Assembly: GCF_015477765.1 (NCBI RefSeq)
Contig: NZ_JADLQQ010000005.1
Span: 434,001-498,000 of the forward strand
Length of the DNA stretch: 64,000 nucleotides
Origin: Nocardia transvalensis
GTDB taxonomy: Bacteria > Actinomycetota > Actinomycetes > Mycobacteriales > Mycobacteriaceae
Reading direction: 5' to 3'
The first letter of the stretch is position 1, and the number at the start of each line of letters is the position of its first letter. Shown here one piece after another: positions 32,244 to 41,102 of this stretch. A program made the position numbers and the translations under genes. The notes beneath the pieces were generated by a model, which was given only the letters and a program-made list of their open reading frames with translations, was not told the DNA's origin and did no database searches.

Positions 32244-33902
32244 ATGGTGCTCCGGACGTTGATCGTGCGCGGCCTGACCGGGCTGCTACTGGTGCTGGGT
32301 CTGCTGTCTCCCGTGACGGCGGTCGCCGCGCCGACCGTGCCGTTTCAGTGGCGGCAGGAATTTCTCACCACGCCCGACGGCGTTCGGCTGCATGCCGATA
32401 TCCTGCGTCCGGCCGGGATCGCCGACGACGTGCGCACCCCGGTGGCGATGACGGTGAGCCCGTATCGCGCCCATCTGGCCTACCTGAGCAATCCCCGGCC
32501 ACAGGGTGGCCCGTCCACCGAGAACCTGCAGACCGAGATGTTCCTGCAGGCCGGGTACACCTATGTGATCGTGGATCTGCGGGGGTTCGGCGGGTCGAGC
32601 GGATGCCCCGATTTCGGCGGCCCCGGTGAGCGTGAGGATGTGCGGACCGCCGTGGAATGGGCTGCGCGCCAACCGTGGTCGACCGGCCGGGTCGGGCTGT
32701 TCGGCACCTCCTACGAGGGCTGGACCGGATTGATGGGCCTGGCCACCGAACCGCAGGGGCTGGCGGCGGTGGCGGCGTTCGAACCGGTGGTCGATCCCTA
32801 CTCCTACCTGTACATGCAGGGCATCTCCTGGAAGTTCTCCGGAAAGCCGGTGACCGAGAACGGGGTTCGGCCCGCCGATTTCGTCGGATTCGAACATCTG
32901 CTGATCTCGGCCACCCCCGCGCACCCGGCGGATCCGGCCGAATATCAGGCCGATGCGGCGCGCAATCCGCTCGAATGTGCGCAGCCGTATCTGTCGGAGA
33001 TCATGAACCACGACGGCGCGACCGAATTCTGGCGCGACCGCGATCTGGTGGATCGGCTGCGCGGCACTACGATTCCGCTGTTTCTCGGGCAGGGTTTCGT
33101 CGACTACAACACCCGCGCCTATCGGGTGTTCGACCTCTGGAACGGGCTCGGACCGGGTGAGCACAAGGCCTGGTTCGGGCAGTGGGGCCACCGCACGTGC
33201 CACGTGGATTGCGGCACACCGCAATTCGACACCGAACTGCTGGCCTTCTTCGACCGGCACGTGGCCGGGCGGGATGTGCAGGTGCCGGGACCGCGCATCA
33301 CGGTCGGCCGCTTCGACGGCCAGTGGCGGGGTGAGACGGCGTGGCCGCCCGCGGATGCCCGGCGAGTGCCGGTCTCGCTGCGTCCGGGTGTCTACACCGA
33401 TCGCGGCCTGATCCCCGGGCCCGATCGGGAGATCTGGTCGATTTCGCAGCCGTTGGCGCAGGATCAGCATCTGTCCGGAATCCCCACGGCCACACTGTCG
33501 TTGCGTGGGCCCGCCGAGGCGACCGTCACCGTCGAGCTGTACGATCTCGCGCCGGACGGGCGCGGCACCGTGATCACTCGCGGCATCGCCCCGGTCACCG
33601 AGACCGCGCAGGTGCGGCTGCTGGGGCAGGACTGGCTCGTCCCCGCGGGGCACCGGATCGGGGTGCGGGTCACCGATGTGGTCGACGAGGTGTGGTCGCA
33701 CACCCCCGCCAACGCCCGGGTGACGGTGGCCGGTGGCACGGTGGAGCTGCCGCTGGTGACCGGGGTGCGGCAGTCCGACGTGGTCGGCGCGGTCACCGAG
33801 GCGATCACCAAATGGCGCAGGGAGAAGGGCACCACGGTGAGCCCCGATGTGCTGAACAATGCAACGGTGACAGTCACCTTTCCCGACCGTGCCGACCGAT
33901 GA
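32244..33902 (+). CDS. Secreted CocE/NonD-type hydrolase
   Basis: A 552-residue alpha/beta hydrolase with a signal peptide (residues ~1-28, ending VTAVAA). The nucleophile motif is GLFGTSYEGW (GxSYxG), followed by the C-terminal jelly-roll domain of the X-Pro dipeptidyl-peptidase/cocaine-esterase family. Members cleave esters, amides or acyl-peptides. It overlaps the M20 peptidase gene by 4 bp, so the two may process the same peptide-like compound outside and inside the cell. Confidence 0.9.
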   Translation: MVLRTLIVRGLTGLLLVLGLLSPVTAVAAPTVPFQWRQEFLTTPDGVRLHADILRPAGIADDVRTPVAMTVSPYRAHLAYLSNPRPQGGPSTENLQTEMFLQAGYTYVIVDLRGFGGSSGCPDFGGPGEREDVRTAVEWAARQPWSTGRVGLFGTSYEGWTGLMGLATEPQGLAAVAAFEPVVDPYSYLYMQGISWKFSGKPVTENGVRPADFVGFEHLLISATPAHPADPAEYQADAARNPLECAQPYLSEIMNHDGATEFWRDRDLVDRLRGTTIPLFLGQGFVDYNTRAYRVFDLWNGLGPGEHKAWFGQWGHRTCHVDCGTPQFDTELLAFFDRHVAGRDVQVPGPRITVGRFDGQWRGETAWPPADARRVPVSLRPGVYTDRGLIPGPDREIWSISQPLAQDQHLSGIPTATLSLRGPAEATVTVELYDLAPDGRGTVITRGIAPVTETAQVRLLGQDWLVPAGHRIGVRVTDVVDEVWSHTPANARVTVAGGTVELPLVTGVRQSDVVGAVTEAITKWRREKGTTVSPDVLNNATVTVTFPDRADR

Positions 33903-35275
33903 CCGCCGCACCCACCACCGGCGTCGACGACCCCACCGCCGAACGACTGGCGGCCGCGCTGCGCTGCGCCACGATCTCCTCCGACGGTGACGACGACGGC
34001 GCGGAGGGCGAATTCGAGCGGCTGGCCGCCCACCTCGAACGATCCTTTCCGCGGGTGCACGCCCACCTGGAGTTGGAGACGTTCGGGCACAGCCGCCTGT
34101 ATCGCTGGGCCGGAACCGAACCCGGCACCGCGGCGCTGCTGCTGGCGCACCTGGACGTCGTGCCCGTCGACGACGAGCAGCGCTGGACGCATCCGCCGTT
34201 CGCCGGGGTCGTCGACGATGAATTCGTCTGGGGCCGTGGTGCGATCGACGACAAGAGCCGGGTGCTGGCGATTCTCGAGGCGGTCGAGGCGGCGCTGGCG
34301 GCGGGCCGAACGCCGCGGCGCACACTGTATCTGGCGTTCGGTCACGACGAGGAGGCGTTCGGCACCAGTGGGGCGACGTCTATGGCGGCCCGGCTGCGTG
34401 GTCTCGGGGTGCGGGCCGATCTGCTGCTCGACGAGGGTGGGGTGATTCTCACCGATGTGGCCGGGGCGCGGCGGCCGGTCGCATCGATCATGCGCGGTGA
34501 AAAGGGCTGGGCGACGGTGCGTTTGAGCGTCACCGGCGTCGGCGGGCATTCCTCGATGCCGGGGCGTCAGACCGCGGTGGGGCGGATCGCGCGGGCGGTG
34601 GGGCGGCTGCAGGACAACCCGTTACCGCTGCGCATGACGCCGGTCATCGCCGAGATGCTGAGCCGGATACGTCCCGCCCTACCCGCGCCCGCCCGTCCGG
34701 CGCTCGGGCTGCTGCCGTATGCGGGACCGGCGGTGACGCGGGTGCTGGCGGCCCGCCCGCAAACCGAGGCACTGGTGCGCACGACCACCGCGCCGACGGT
34801 CATCCGCGGCGGGGTGAAGGCGAACGTGCTGCCGCAGCAGGCCGAGGCGCTGGTGAATTTCCGTATCCTGCAAGGTGATTCGGTGGGCGGCGTACTCGAG
34901 CACTGCCGCCGGGTGATACGCGACAGCGGCGTGTCGATCGATCTGCACGGCATGTCCTCCGAACCCTCCACGATCGGCGCCCCCGGCCCGGCCTTCGACC
35001 TGATCGCCGACATCGCCCGCACGGTCGTCCCCGGCATCGTGATCACCACCGGCGTCGTCCCGGGCGCCACCGACTCCCGCCACTACGACGGCCTGGCCAC
35101 CACCCGCTGCAACTTCGCCCCCATCGCCCTGACCAGCGCCGATCTGGAACGCATCCACGGCACCGACGAACGCCTGTCCCGCCTCAACTACGCCCGCCTC
35201 ATCGCCTTCAACCACCACCTCATCACCCACCTCACCGTCCCGGCCCAGGAATCGACGCGTCAGGGGGCCGAATGA
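33899..35275 (+). CDS. M20-family metallopeptidase
   Basis: A 458-residue zinc peptidase of the M20 (ArgE/DapE/CPS1) family. Metal ligands are in LLLAHLDVVPVD, WGRGAIDDKS and GHDEEAFG; the dimerisation-domain segment GVGGHSSMPG and the C-terminal HGTDERL are also present. Similar to N-acyl-amino-acid hydrolases (PM20D1-like), by the HxDVVPVDD and RGAIDDK motifs. It starts at an ATGA overlap with the CocE gene. Its last 44 bp overlap the convergent PucR gene. Confidence 0.9.
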   Translation: MTAAPTTGVDDPTAERLAAALRCATISSDGDDDGAEGEFERLAAHLERSFPRVHAHLELETFGHSRLYRWAGTEPGTAALLLAHLDVVPVDDEQRWTHPPFAGVVDDEFVWGRGAIDDKSRVLAILEAVEAALAAGRTPRRTLYLAFGHDEEAFGTSGATSMAARLRGLGVRADLLLDEGGVILTDVAGARRPVASIMRGEKGWATVRLSVTGVGGHSSMPGRQTAVGRIARAVGRLQDNPLPLRMTPVIAEMLSRIRPALPAPARPALGLLPYAGPAVTRVLAARPQTEALVRTTTAPTVIRGGVKANVLPQQAEALVNFRILQGDSVGGVLEHCRRVIRDSGVSIDLHGMSSEPSTIGAPGPAFDLIADIARTVVPGIVITTGVVPGATDSRHYDGLATTRCNFAPIALTSADLERIHGTDERLSRLNYARLIAFNHHLITHLTVPAQESTRQGAE

Positions 35276-36365
35276 GGTCCGGCAGCAGGTCCAGGGCGCG
35301 TAACGCCGCGCGCAGGTCGGTGGCGGCGGTCGGGTCGGTGATGTCGATGCCGGTGAGTTCCTGGATCCGCAGCAGCCGCAGGCGAACGGTGTTGCGGTGG
35401 CGGCGTAGGGCTTTCGCGGTCTGCGGAGTCGATCCGTGGGCGGTGAACCAGGCCCGCAGCGTGTCCACCAGCATGTCACGATCGGCGGTGGGCAGGGCGA
35501 GGATGGGGCCCAGGCGGGTGCGGACCACCCGGCGTGCTTCGGTCGGGGCCGCGAGAATCAGCAGGGCGAAGGGATCGTCACCGTAGTTGGCGACGCGGCG
35601 GTCGGTACCGGCCAGACCGGCCAGCGCCCGCCGGGCCTGCCGAAGGGCTTCCGCGGTGTCGTCGACGTCGGTGTATTCGGCGCTCACGCCGGTCCGGGCC
35701 GTCCCGCAGCGCTCGAGTACCCCCTGCAGTATCCGCGGATCCGGGCCGGGGAGCGCGACGACGGCGATCTCCTCACCGGGGTTGAGCCGCCGGACCATCC
35801 GCACTGGATCGTTGGGGCGGTGTCGCATGTCGGAAACCGGCGAGTCCCCGCCGTTTCGGCGCTCGCAGACCAGCACCCGGAGGGTTCCGCACAGCGGCAG
35901 GCCGAGCGATTCCGCGACCGTGCCGTGCGCGGCCGGTGCGCGGCCGCGCCCGGCCAATAGTGTGTCGACCAGGGCGGTGTGGTGTTCGTAGTCGTGCTGC
36001 ACCCGCGTGACGGACGCCTGGTGGTACCCGGCGAGAAGGTTCGCGATGCCGGTATTCATCGCTGTGAACAATCGGTCGTTGAGCACGGTCTGTAGCTGCG
36101 GGTCCGCATCGCGGGTTTCGGCGAGGATCTCCTCGTTGAACACGCGAGAAGTCTCCAGGACCATCGACACCATCGCCTTGAACGGGAACCCGGCCTCGGC
36201 GCGGCGTTCACCGGCCCGATAGGCGTAGTCGAACCGGGCGGCACCGCCGAGCAGGTGTTCGCAGACGGTCTCCATGGCCTCGCGCAGATTCTTTTCCATC
36301 AGGACACGCTGCTGTGGGTCGAGGCCGCCGACCTCGGGCACGCTCTCGGGCAGTCGCTGGACCAT
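35232..36365 (-). CDS. PucR-family transcription regulator
   Basis: A 377-residue regulator: an N-terminal helical sensor region, a GGDEF-like central domain (around GVSAEYTDVDDTAEALRQAR), and a C-terminal PucR helix-turn-helix (TPQTAKALRRHRNTVRLRL, RIQELTG). PucR proteins often control purine or amide catabolism. The stop lies inside the 3' end of the M20 gene on the other strand, giving antisense overlap. Confidence 0.88.
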   Translation of the reverse strand: MVQRLPESVPEVGGLDPQQRVLMEKNLREAMETVCEHLLGGAARFDYAYRAGERRAEAGFPFKAMVSMVLETSRVFNEEILAETRDADPQLQTVLNDRLFTAMNTGIANLLAGYHQASVTRVQHDYEHHTALVDTLLAGRGRAPAAHGTVAESLGLPLCGTLRVLVCERRNGGDSPVSDMRHRPNDPVRMVRRLNPGEEIAVVALPGPDPRILQGVLERCGTARTGVSAEYTDVDDTAEALRQARRALAGLAGTDRRVANYGDDPFALLILAAPTEARRVVRTRLGPILALPTADRDMLVDTLRAWFTAHGSTPQTAKALRRHRNTVRLRLLRIQELTGIDITDPTAATDLRAALRALDLLPDLIRPPDASIPGPGR

Positions 36366-36720
36366 CCACGATGTCCCGATCAGAGCCGACGGTGCCGACT
36401 ACTGTGCCACCGCACAGTCCGATGCCGGATTCCGGGATCGTGCGCCCAGTGCGTTCGGCCGCGACGGCGGGCTTTCATAGAAATGGCCAGCAAAATGAGC
36501 GCGTCACGGCAAAATGGGCTGACCATAGAGCACAGAGCGTCGTCCGGGAACCGTAGCAGAGCCTTATTGCCGCAATAGCTAATTCATAGCTACATACGGG
36601 AAGGGGGCATCGCGGTGACCATGAACACCTCCTCGCGGCCGAACGGCCGACGAAACTCCGGCGGCGGCGCACTCGAGGGTAGCCGAGTACCGGGCATGGG
36701 GTGGTTCTTCCTCCAGGTCA
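36366..36720. promoter_or_regulatory. Gene-free AT-richer region
   Basis: 355 bp upstream of the PucR gene and before the FUSC remnant. It includes a locally AT-rich tract (36565-36595) with the palindromes TAGCTA repeated and a GCAAAATG direct repeat near 36490-36520. These are probable promoter and operator sequences for the PucR gene, but no element can be named with confidence. Confidence 0.35.
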
Positions 36721-37359
36721 ATCGCAACAAGGGCCGCGGGAGTCGAACGCCCCAATTGGGCGGTGCTGACCGCCGCCGTCATCGTCGTCGCAAGTAGCGC
36801 CGTGACCTGGCAGCGCGCGGCGTTGCGGGTCCTGGGTAGCCTCGGCGGCGTCGTGCTGTTCACCGCGCTCGTCCCGGTCACACACAGCCCCACGGCTCTG
36901 GTCCTCGCCACTGTGGTCCTGATCGTGCCCGCGGAGTGGGCCTTCCCTCGGAACTACGGTCTGGGAATGGTTTTCGCGACGCCGTTGGCCCTGTTCATGG
37001 CGGAATTCGCGGGTAATCCGTCGGCGCACCGGTTGGTCGTGGACCGGTGGCTCGACACCTGCGTGGGTGCCGCGGTGGGTGTGCTGGTCGTCTTCCTCGT
37101 ACCCAATAAGCGGGTATCCGGTCGCCTGGAAAGGACGCTGCGCGACGTGGAGGAGATCACCGCGAGCGTCTCGACCGATCCCGACCGGTCCGCGACGCGG
37201 GCCCGGCTGGGCGGGGCCCTGGTCGAGCTGCGCGAGGCGGCCGACACGGCGGGCGGGGAGTGGTGGAGCGCACCGCTGCCGGAGGAGCGGATCATCACCG
37301 CGGAACGCACCGGTTATCGGACGCTCGCCGAATTGGCGGTCCCGGAGAACACGCGGTGA
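36721..37359 (+). pseudogene. FUSC-family transporter, C-terminal remnant
   Basis: The frame reads GVERPNWAVLTAAV, the start of the second FUSC membrane domain, followed by about four membrane segments and a soluble tail of ~85 residues. Similarity begins before the first possible start (GTG 36763), no earlier in-frame start exists, and the frame is closed by a stop at 36622-36624. Full FUSC proteins have an N-terminal membrane half of several hundred residues, which is missing. It is probably a decayed gene; a functional half-protein from GTG 36763 (198 residues) is possible. Confidence 0.7.
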
Positions 37360-37507
37360 GCCCCCGCCGGTGGTGCCCAGCGCTGGGGAAAGGGCGACAT
37401 TTCCGGCGTAATGGTAAGGCGCTGGGGGACAATGGCGCGGCGTAACGTGTCGGTTGGGATCGATGGCCGGGCGGGTGCGGCATCGGTTGGAGAACAGTGG
37501 AGGCGGC

Positions 37508-38347
37508 ATGGGGCGAAGCGAGACAGGGGAATTCGACGGGCGCGGTGGGCCGATCTTCTGGCGTGCATGGTTGCCCGAGGGGCAGCCGCGTGCGGTGGTC
37601 GGCCTGATTCACGGGGTGGCCGAGCACTCCGGGCGCTACGAGCATGTGGGGCGGCGGCTGGCCGACAGCGGGTTCGCCGTGTATGCGCCCGACCACATAG
37701 GGCATGGGCGATCCGCCGGGACGAAGGCCAATATCGACTCCATCGACGGCGCGGCCGACAATGTGGCGGCCCTGCTCGAGCTCGCGTCCGGTAAACACCC
37801 CGGACTGCTGCGCTTCCTCGTAGCCCACAGCATGGGCAGCCTCATCACGCTCCGCCTGGCCACCCGGGCGCCGCTGGATGTCGCCGGTATCGCCGTCTCG
37901 GCGCCCCCGCTGGTGATCGAGGCGGGCAATCCCGTGCAACGGCTGCTCGCTCCCCTGCTGAGCCGCTTCACTCCGAATCTCGGGGTGCTGCAACTGGATT
38001 CGTCGACCGTCAGCCGCGATCCGGAGGTGGTGCACGCCTACGACACCGACCCGCTGGTATTCCGCGGCAAACTCCCCGCCCGCACCGCCGCCGAGATGCT
38101 GCAGACGACCGAGACCGTGCGGCGGCGCCTGGACCGGCTCACCGTTCCCACCCTGGTCATGCACGGCACCGGCGACGGACTGGCTTCTCCGAAGGGTACC
38201 GACCTCGTCGAACGGGAGGCAGGGGCGAAGGATCTCACAGTGAAGCGCTATCCCGGCCTCTACCACGAAATCTTCAACGAGCCCGAGCAGGACATCGTCC
38301 TCACCGACGTCGTCGACTGGCTGGACAAGCACCTCGCGGATCGCTGA
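37508..38347 (+). CDS. Monoacylglycerol lipase (Rv0183-like)
   Basis: A 279-residue alpha/beta hydrolase, the same length as M. tuberculosis Rv0183. The oxyanion region is LIHGVAEHSGRY, the nucleophile motif AHSMGSL (GxSxG variant HSMG), and acid and His lie in MHGTGDGLAS and LYHEIFNE. It releases fatty acids from monoglycerides. ATG 37508 follows GGAGG; an upstream ATG (37454) is unlikely. Confidence 0.9.
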   Translation: MGRSETGEFDGRGGPIFWRAWLPEGQPRAVVGLIHGVAEHSGRYEHVGRRLADSGFAVYAPDHIGHGRSAGTKANIDSIDGAADNVAALLELASGKHPGLLRFLVAHSMGSLITLRLATRAPLDVAGIAVSAPPLVIEAGNPVQRLLAPLLSRFTPNLGVLQLDSSTVSRDPEVVHAYDTDPLVFRGKLPARTAAEMLQTTETVRRRLDRLTVPTLVMHGTGDGLASPKGTDLVEREAGAKDLTVKRYPGLYHEIFNEPEQDIVLTDVVDWLDKHLADR

Positions 38348-38394
38348 TTCCGATTGTTCAGCTGATGGCAACCGGACGCTGCTAGCGTGCGCGC

Positions 38395-39162
38395 GTGTTC
38401 GCACGTCTGGTGGTGAGTATCCACGATGTCGCTCCGGGGAGCGACGCCGAGACCACGCGCTGGTGCGCCGACGCCGATGCGTTCGGAATCCCGGTATCGC
38501 TGCTGGTCATCCCCGGTCCCTGGCGCGGGACGAGCCTGGCCGACGCGCCCGATTACGGAATGTTCCTGCGCGAGCGCCGCGCCCACGGGGACGAGATCGT
38601 GCTGCACGGGTGGGATCATCGCGCGCCGCGGGACGGGTCGCTGCTGCGCCGGGCGGTCGCGCATCTGGTGGCGCGCGGCGCGGCCGAATTCGCCGCCCTC
38701 GACACCGCCGCCGCCGATGTCCGGCTGCGACAGGCGATGACGGTGATGGACGACATGGGCTTGGCGACAACGGGTTTCACCCCGCCCGGGTGGTTGGCCT
38801 CACCGGCCGCCGTGCGGGTGCTGCGCCGCGCCGGTTTCTCGCACACCACCGACCATTTCGGCGTGCGGGACCTGCGCACGGGCCGCCGCCACCGCGGTTT
38901 CGCGCTGTCGCAGCGGCCGGGTGGACGGGGCGAGCGGACCGCGGCCCGGCTGATGCAGGCCCTGGCCCATAGCACCGCCCTGCGCGGCGGATTCGTGCGG
39001 ATCGCCCTGCACCCCGACGATCTGCATCGTCCCGGGCTCCGCGACGCCGCCCTGCGCTCCATCGAAGCCGCCCTCACCGCCGGCGCCCACGCCATGACCT
39101 ATGCGGAGGTGATCGGCTGCGCGGGCATGCAAGTCGTCGCGCCGCGGGAGGTGGTCGGCTGA
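38395..39162 (+). CDS. DUF2334 polysaccharide-deacetylase-like protein
   Basis: A 255-residue protein with the deacetylase-like motifs SIHDVAPGS (Asp/His), LHGWDHRAP and HPDDLHRPG. DUF2334 proteins have the NodB-type barrel. The gene overlaps the glycosyltransferase gene by one base (TGATG), so it probably acts on the same cell-envelope glycan. Confidence 0.85.
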   Translation: MFARLVVSIHDVAPGSDAETTRWCADADAFGIPVSLLVIPGPWRGTSLADAPDYGMFLRERRAHGDEIVLHGWDHRAPRDGSLLRRAVAHLVARGAAEFAALDTAAADVRLRQAMTVMDDMGLATTGFTPPGWLASPAAVRVLRRAGFSHTTDHFGVRDLRTGRRHRGFALSQRPGGRGERTAARLMQALAHSTALRGGFVRIALHPDDLHRPGLRDAALRSIEAALTAGAHAMTYAEVIGCAGMQVVAPREVVG

Positions 39163-40334
39163 TGCGGATCGTGCAGCTCGCCAACTTCTACACCCCGGCG
39201 TCGGGTGGGCTGCGCACCTGCGTCGATGAGATCGGCCGCGGCTACCTGGCCGCCGGACACGATCGGGTGCTGGTGGTGCCGGGCACGACCGACGCCGACG
39301 AACAGACCTCGGCCGGACGCCGAATCACGGTGCGCGGGCCGCGTTTCGGCAGCGCCGGGTACCACGTCCTGCCCGCGCGGCGCACCCGGTCGCTGCTGGA
39401 GCGGCTGCGCCCGGACGTGCTCGAATGCAGCGACAAATTGAGTGTGCGCTGGCTGGCGCCGTGGGCACGACGCACCGGCGTGCCGTTGGTGCTGTTCTCG
39501 CACGAACGCATCGACGCCATCCTGCGCTCGCGGGTGCCGCCCGGCTTCCCCCTGGCCACCGCTGCCGACCTCGCCAATCGCCGCCTGTCCGCGCGTGCTC
39601 ACCAGATCATCGTCACCTCGGGCTTCGCCCGCGACGAGTTCACCCGCATCGGTGCCCGCAATGTGCATCGCATTCCGCTGGGTGTGGATCTGGAGACATT
39701 CCGTCCGCTGGAACCGCGCCCGGTGTCACTGCGGCTGGTCCCCGATTCCGGTCTGCCCGGAACCTTTTGTGCGGGTGAGCCTTCCGAACCGGCGCGCAAG
39801 GTGGGCCTGGTTCTGGTGAGCCGTCTGTCCCGGGAGAAACGGCCGGGACGAGCGATCGAGGCGCTACGGCTGCTGCGGGACGGCGGTATCGATGCCGAAC
39901 TGACGGTGATCGGCGACGGCCCGCTGCGAGATCGCCTGCGCGAGCAGGCCTCCGGCCTTCCCGTCACCTTCCTCGGTCACGTCTGCGACCGCCGCACCGT
40001 GGCCCGGATGGTCGCCGCCGCCGACCTCGCCCTGTGCCCCTCCCCCGCCGAGACCTTCGGCCTGGCCGTCCTCGAGGCCCTCGCCTGCGGCACCCCGGTG
40101 GTCGTCCCGCGGGCAGGGGCCGCCCGCGAACTCCTCGGCCCACCGGGTTCCGGCATCGAATGCGACGGCAGCCCCGCCGGTCTCGCCACCGGCGTCCGCA
40201 CCCTACTGACCATTCCGGAACACCGCCGCCGCACCGCCGCCCGCCGCACCGCCGAACGCTTCCCGTGGTCCACCACGGTCACCACCCTCCTCGACCTCTA
40301 CGCCGACTACGCCCCCGCCGCCCAATCCGCTTGA
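39162..40334 (+). CDS. GT4-family glycosyltransferase
   Basis: A 390-residue GT-B glycosyltransferase. The N-terminus has NFYTPASGGLRT (acceptor side); the donor domain has LVLVSRLSREKRPGRAI and the GT4 motif PAETFGLAVLEALACGTPVV with its E-x7-E. Related actinobacterial enzymes are mannosyltransferases of lipomannan or glycolipid synthesis (MgtA/PimB-like); that donor is an inference. It is coupled to the DUF2334 gene. Confidence 0.88.
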   Translation: MRIVQLANFYTPASGGLRTCVDEIGRGYLAAGHDRVLVVPGTTDADEQTSAGRRITVRGPRFGSAGYHVLPARRTRSLLERLRPDVLECSDKLSVRWLAPWARRTGVPLVLFSHERIDAILRSRVPPGFPLATAADLANRRLSARAHQIIVTSGFARDEFTRIGARNVHRIPLGVDLETFRPLEPRPVSLRLVPDSGLPGTFCAGEPSEPARKVGLVLVSRLSREKRPGRAIEALRLLRDGGIDAELTVIGDGPLRDRLREQASGLPVTFLGHVCDRRTVARMVAAADLALCPSPAETFGLAVLEALACGTPVVVPRAGAARELLGPPGSGIECDGSPAGLATGVRTLLTIPEHRRRTAARRTAERFPWSTTVTTLLDLYADYAPAAQSA

Positions 40335-40342
40335 CCGGCCCC

Positions 40343-40855
40343 TCATGTGGCCAGCGTGGCCAGGAACGGATCCATCACCCGCTCGACCAGCGCCTGCCGC
40401 TGTCGAATCGGCAGGACCAGGCATTGCACGGTGAGTCCATCGATCAACGCCAGCAGTTGCGCGGCTTCGCTCTCCGACAGTCCGGCGTCGGCGTACCACG
40501 CACGCAGTTCCGCGTCCAGCGCCGCGGACTCGCGGGCCAGCTCCGGGTCCACCGCCGCCATCGCGGCGTAGGCGAGCCACACCCGAGCCCGGCGATCTCG
40601 ACGGTCGTCGAGCGGCAACCAATGCAGGATCGTGTCTCGCAACGTCTTCGGCGCAGCGGCCCGCAGATCGGCAAGGAACCGCTCCCCGGCGTATGCGAAA
40701 CCGGACCGGATCAGCTCGCTCTTGGTTCGGTAGTAGTACTGCACCTGAGCAGGCGACACCCCGGCCGCCGCGGCCACGGTGCGCACGCTCAACGCGTCGG
40801 GCCCCCGCTCCGCGAGCACCGTCAATACCGCCTCCAGCACATGCTCCCCCTGCAT
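40343..40855 (-). CDS. TetR-family regulator
   Basis: A 170-residue TetR regulator. The helix-turn-helix is SVRTVAAAAGVSPAQVQYYY followed by RTKSELI. The C-terminal domain resembles the BetI-type group. It overlaps by one base the end of the small membrane protein gene, so both are transcribed from the operator-containing promoter at 41056-41086, implying autoregulation. Confidence 0.88.
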   Translation of the reverse strand: MQGEHVLEAVLTVLAERGPDALSVRTVAAAAGVSPAQVQYYYRTKSELIRSGFAYAGERFLADLRAAAPKTLRDTILHWLPLDDRRDRRARVWLAYAAMAAVDPELARESAALDAELRAWYADAGLSESEAAQLLALIDGLTVQCLVLPIRQRQALVERVMDPFLATLAT

Positions 40856-41046
40856 CACCGGCCCTTCGACGCGCGCCACCACGCGTATCCGGACCCGGCC
40901 ACCTCCAACACCCCCACCACCGCGAGCACGACCCCGGCCTGCCGCAACCCCACTATTGGTGTCTCCACATCCCGGAACACGAAATACAACACCACCCCGA
41001 CAACGACCATCACGACACCGATGCCGATCGACCACTTCGTTCCCAC
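40855..41046 (-). CDS. Small two-helix membrane protein
   Basis: A 63-residue protein with two hydrophobic segments (GIGVVMVVVGVVLYFVF and VVLAVVGVLEVAGSGYAW), like the small DUF5708-type proteins of actinomycetes. GTG 41046 follows GGAGGG. First gene of a two-gene operon with TetR. The function is unknown. Confidence 0.65.
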   Translation of the reverse strand: MGTKWSIGIGVVMVVVGVVLYFVFRDVETPIVGLRQAGVVLAVVGVLEVAGSGYAWWRASKGR

Positions 41047-41055
41047 AAGCCCTCC

Positions 41056-41086
41056 TATACAGACGTACAGTACGACTGTATAGGAA
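41056..41086. promoter_or_regulatory. 31-bp palindromic TetR operator
   Basis: CCTATACAG (41056-41064) mirrors CTGTATAGG (41078-41086), and inside them CGTAC (41066-41070) mirrors GTACG (41072-41076) around a single central base. Fourteen of fifteen base pairs are symmetric. It lies just before the small membrane protein gene of the TetR operon. Confidence 0.8.
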
Positions 41087-41102
41087 CGAGCATCCGGCGG
41101 CG

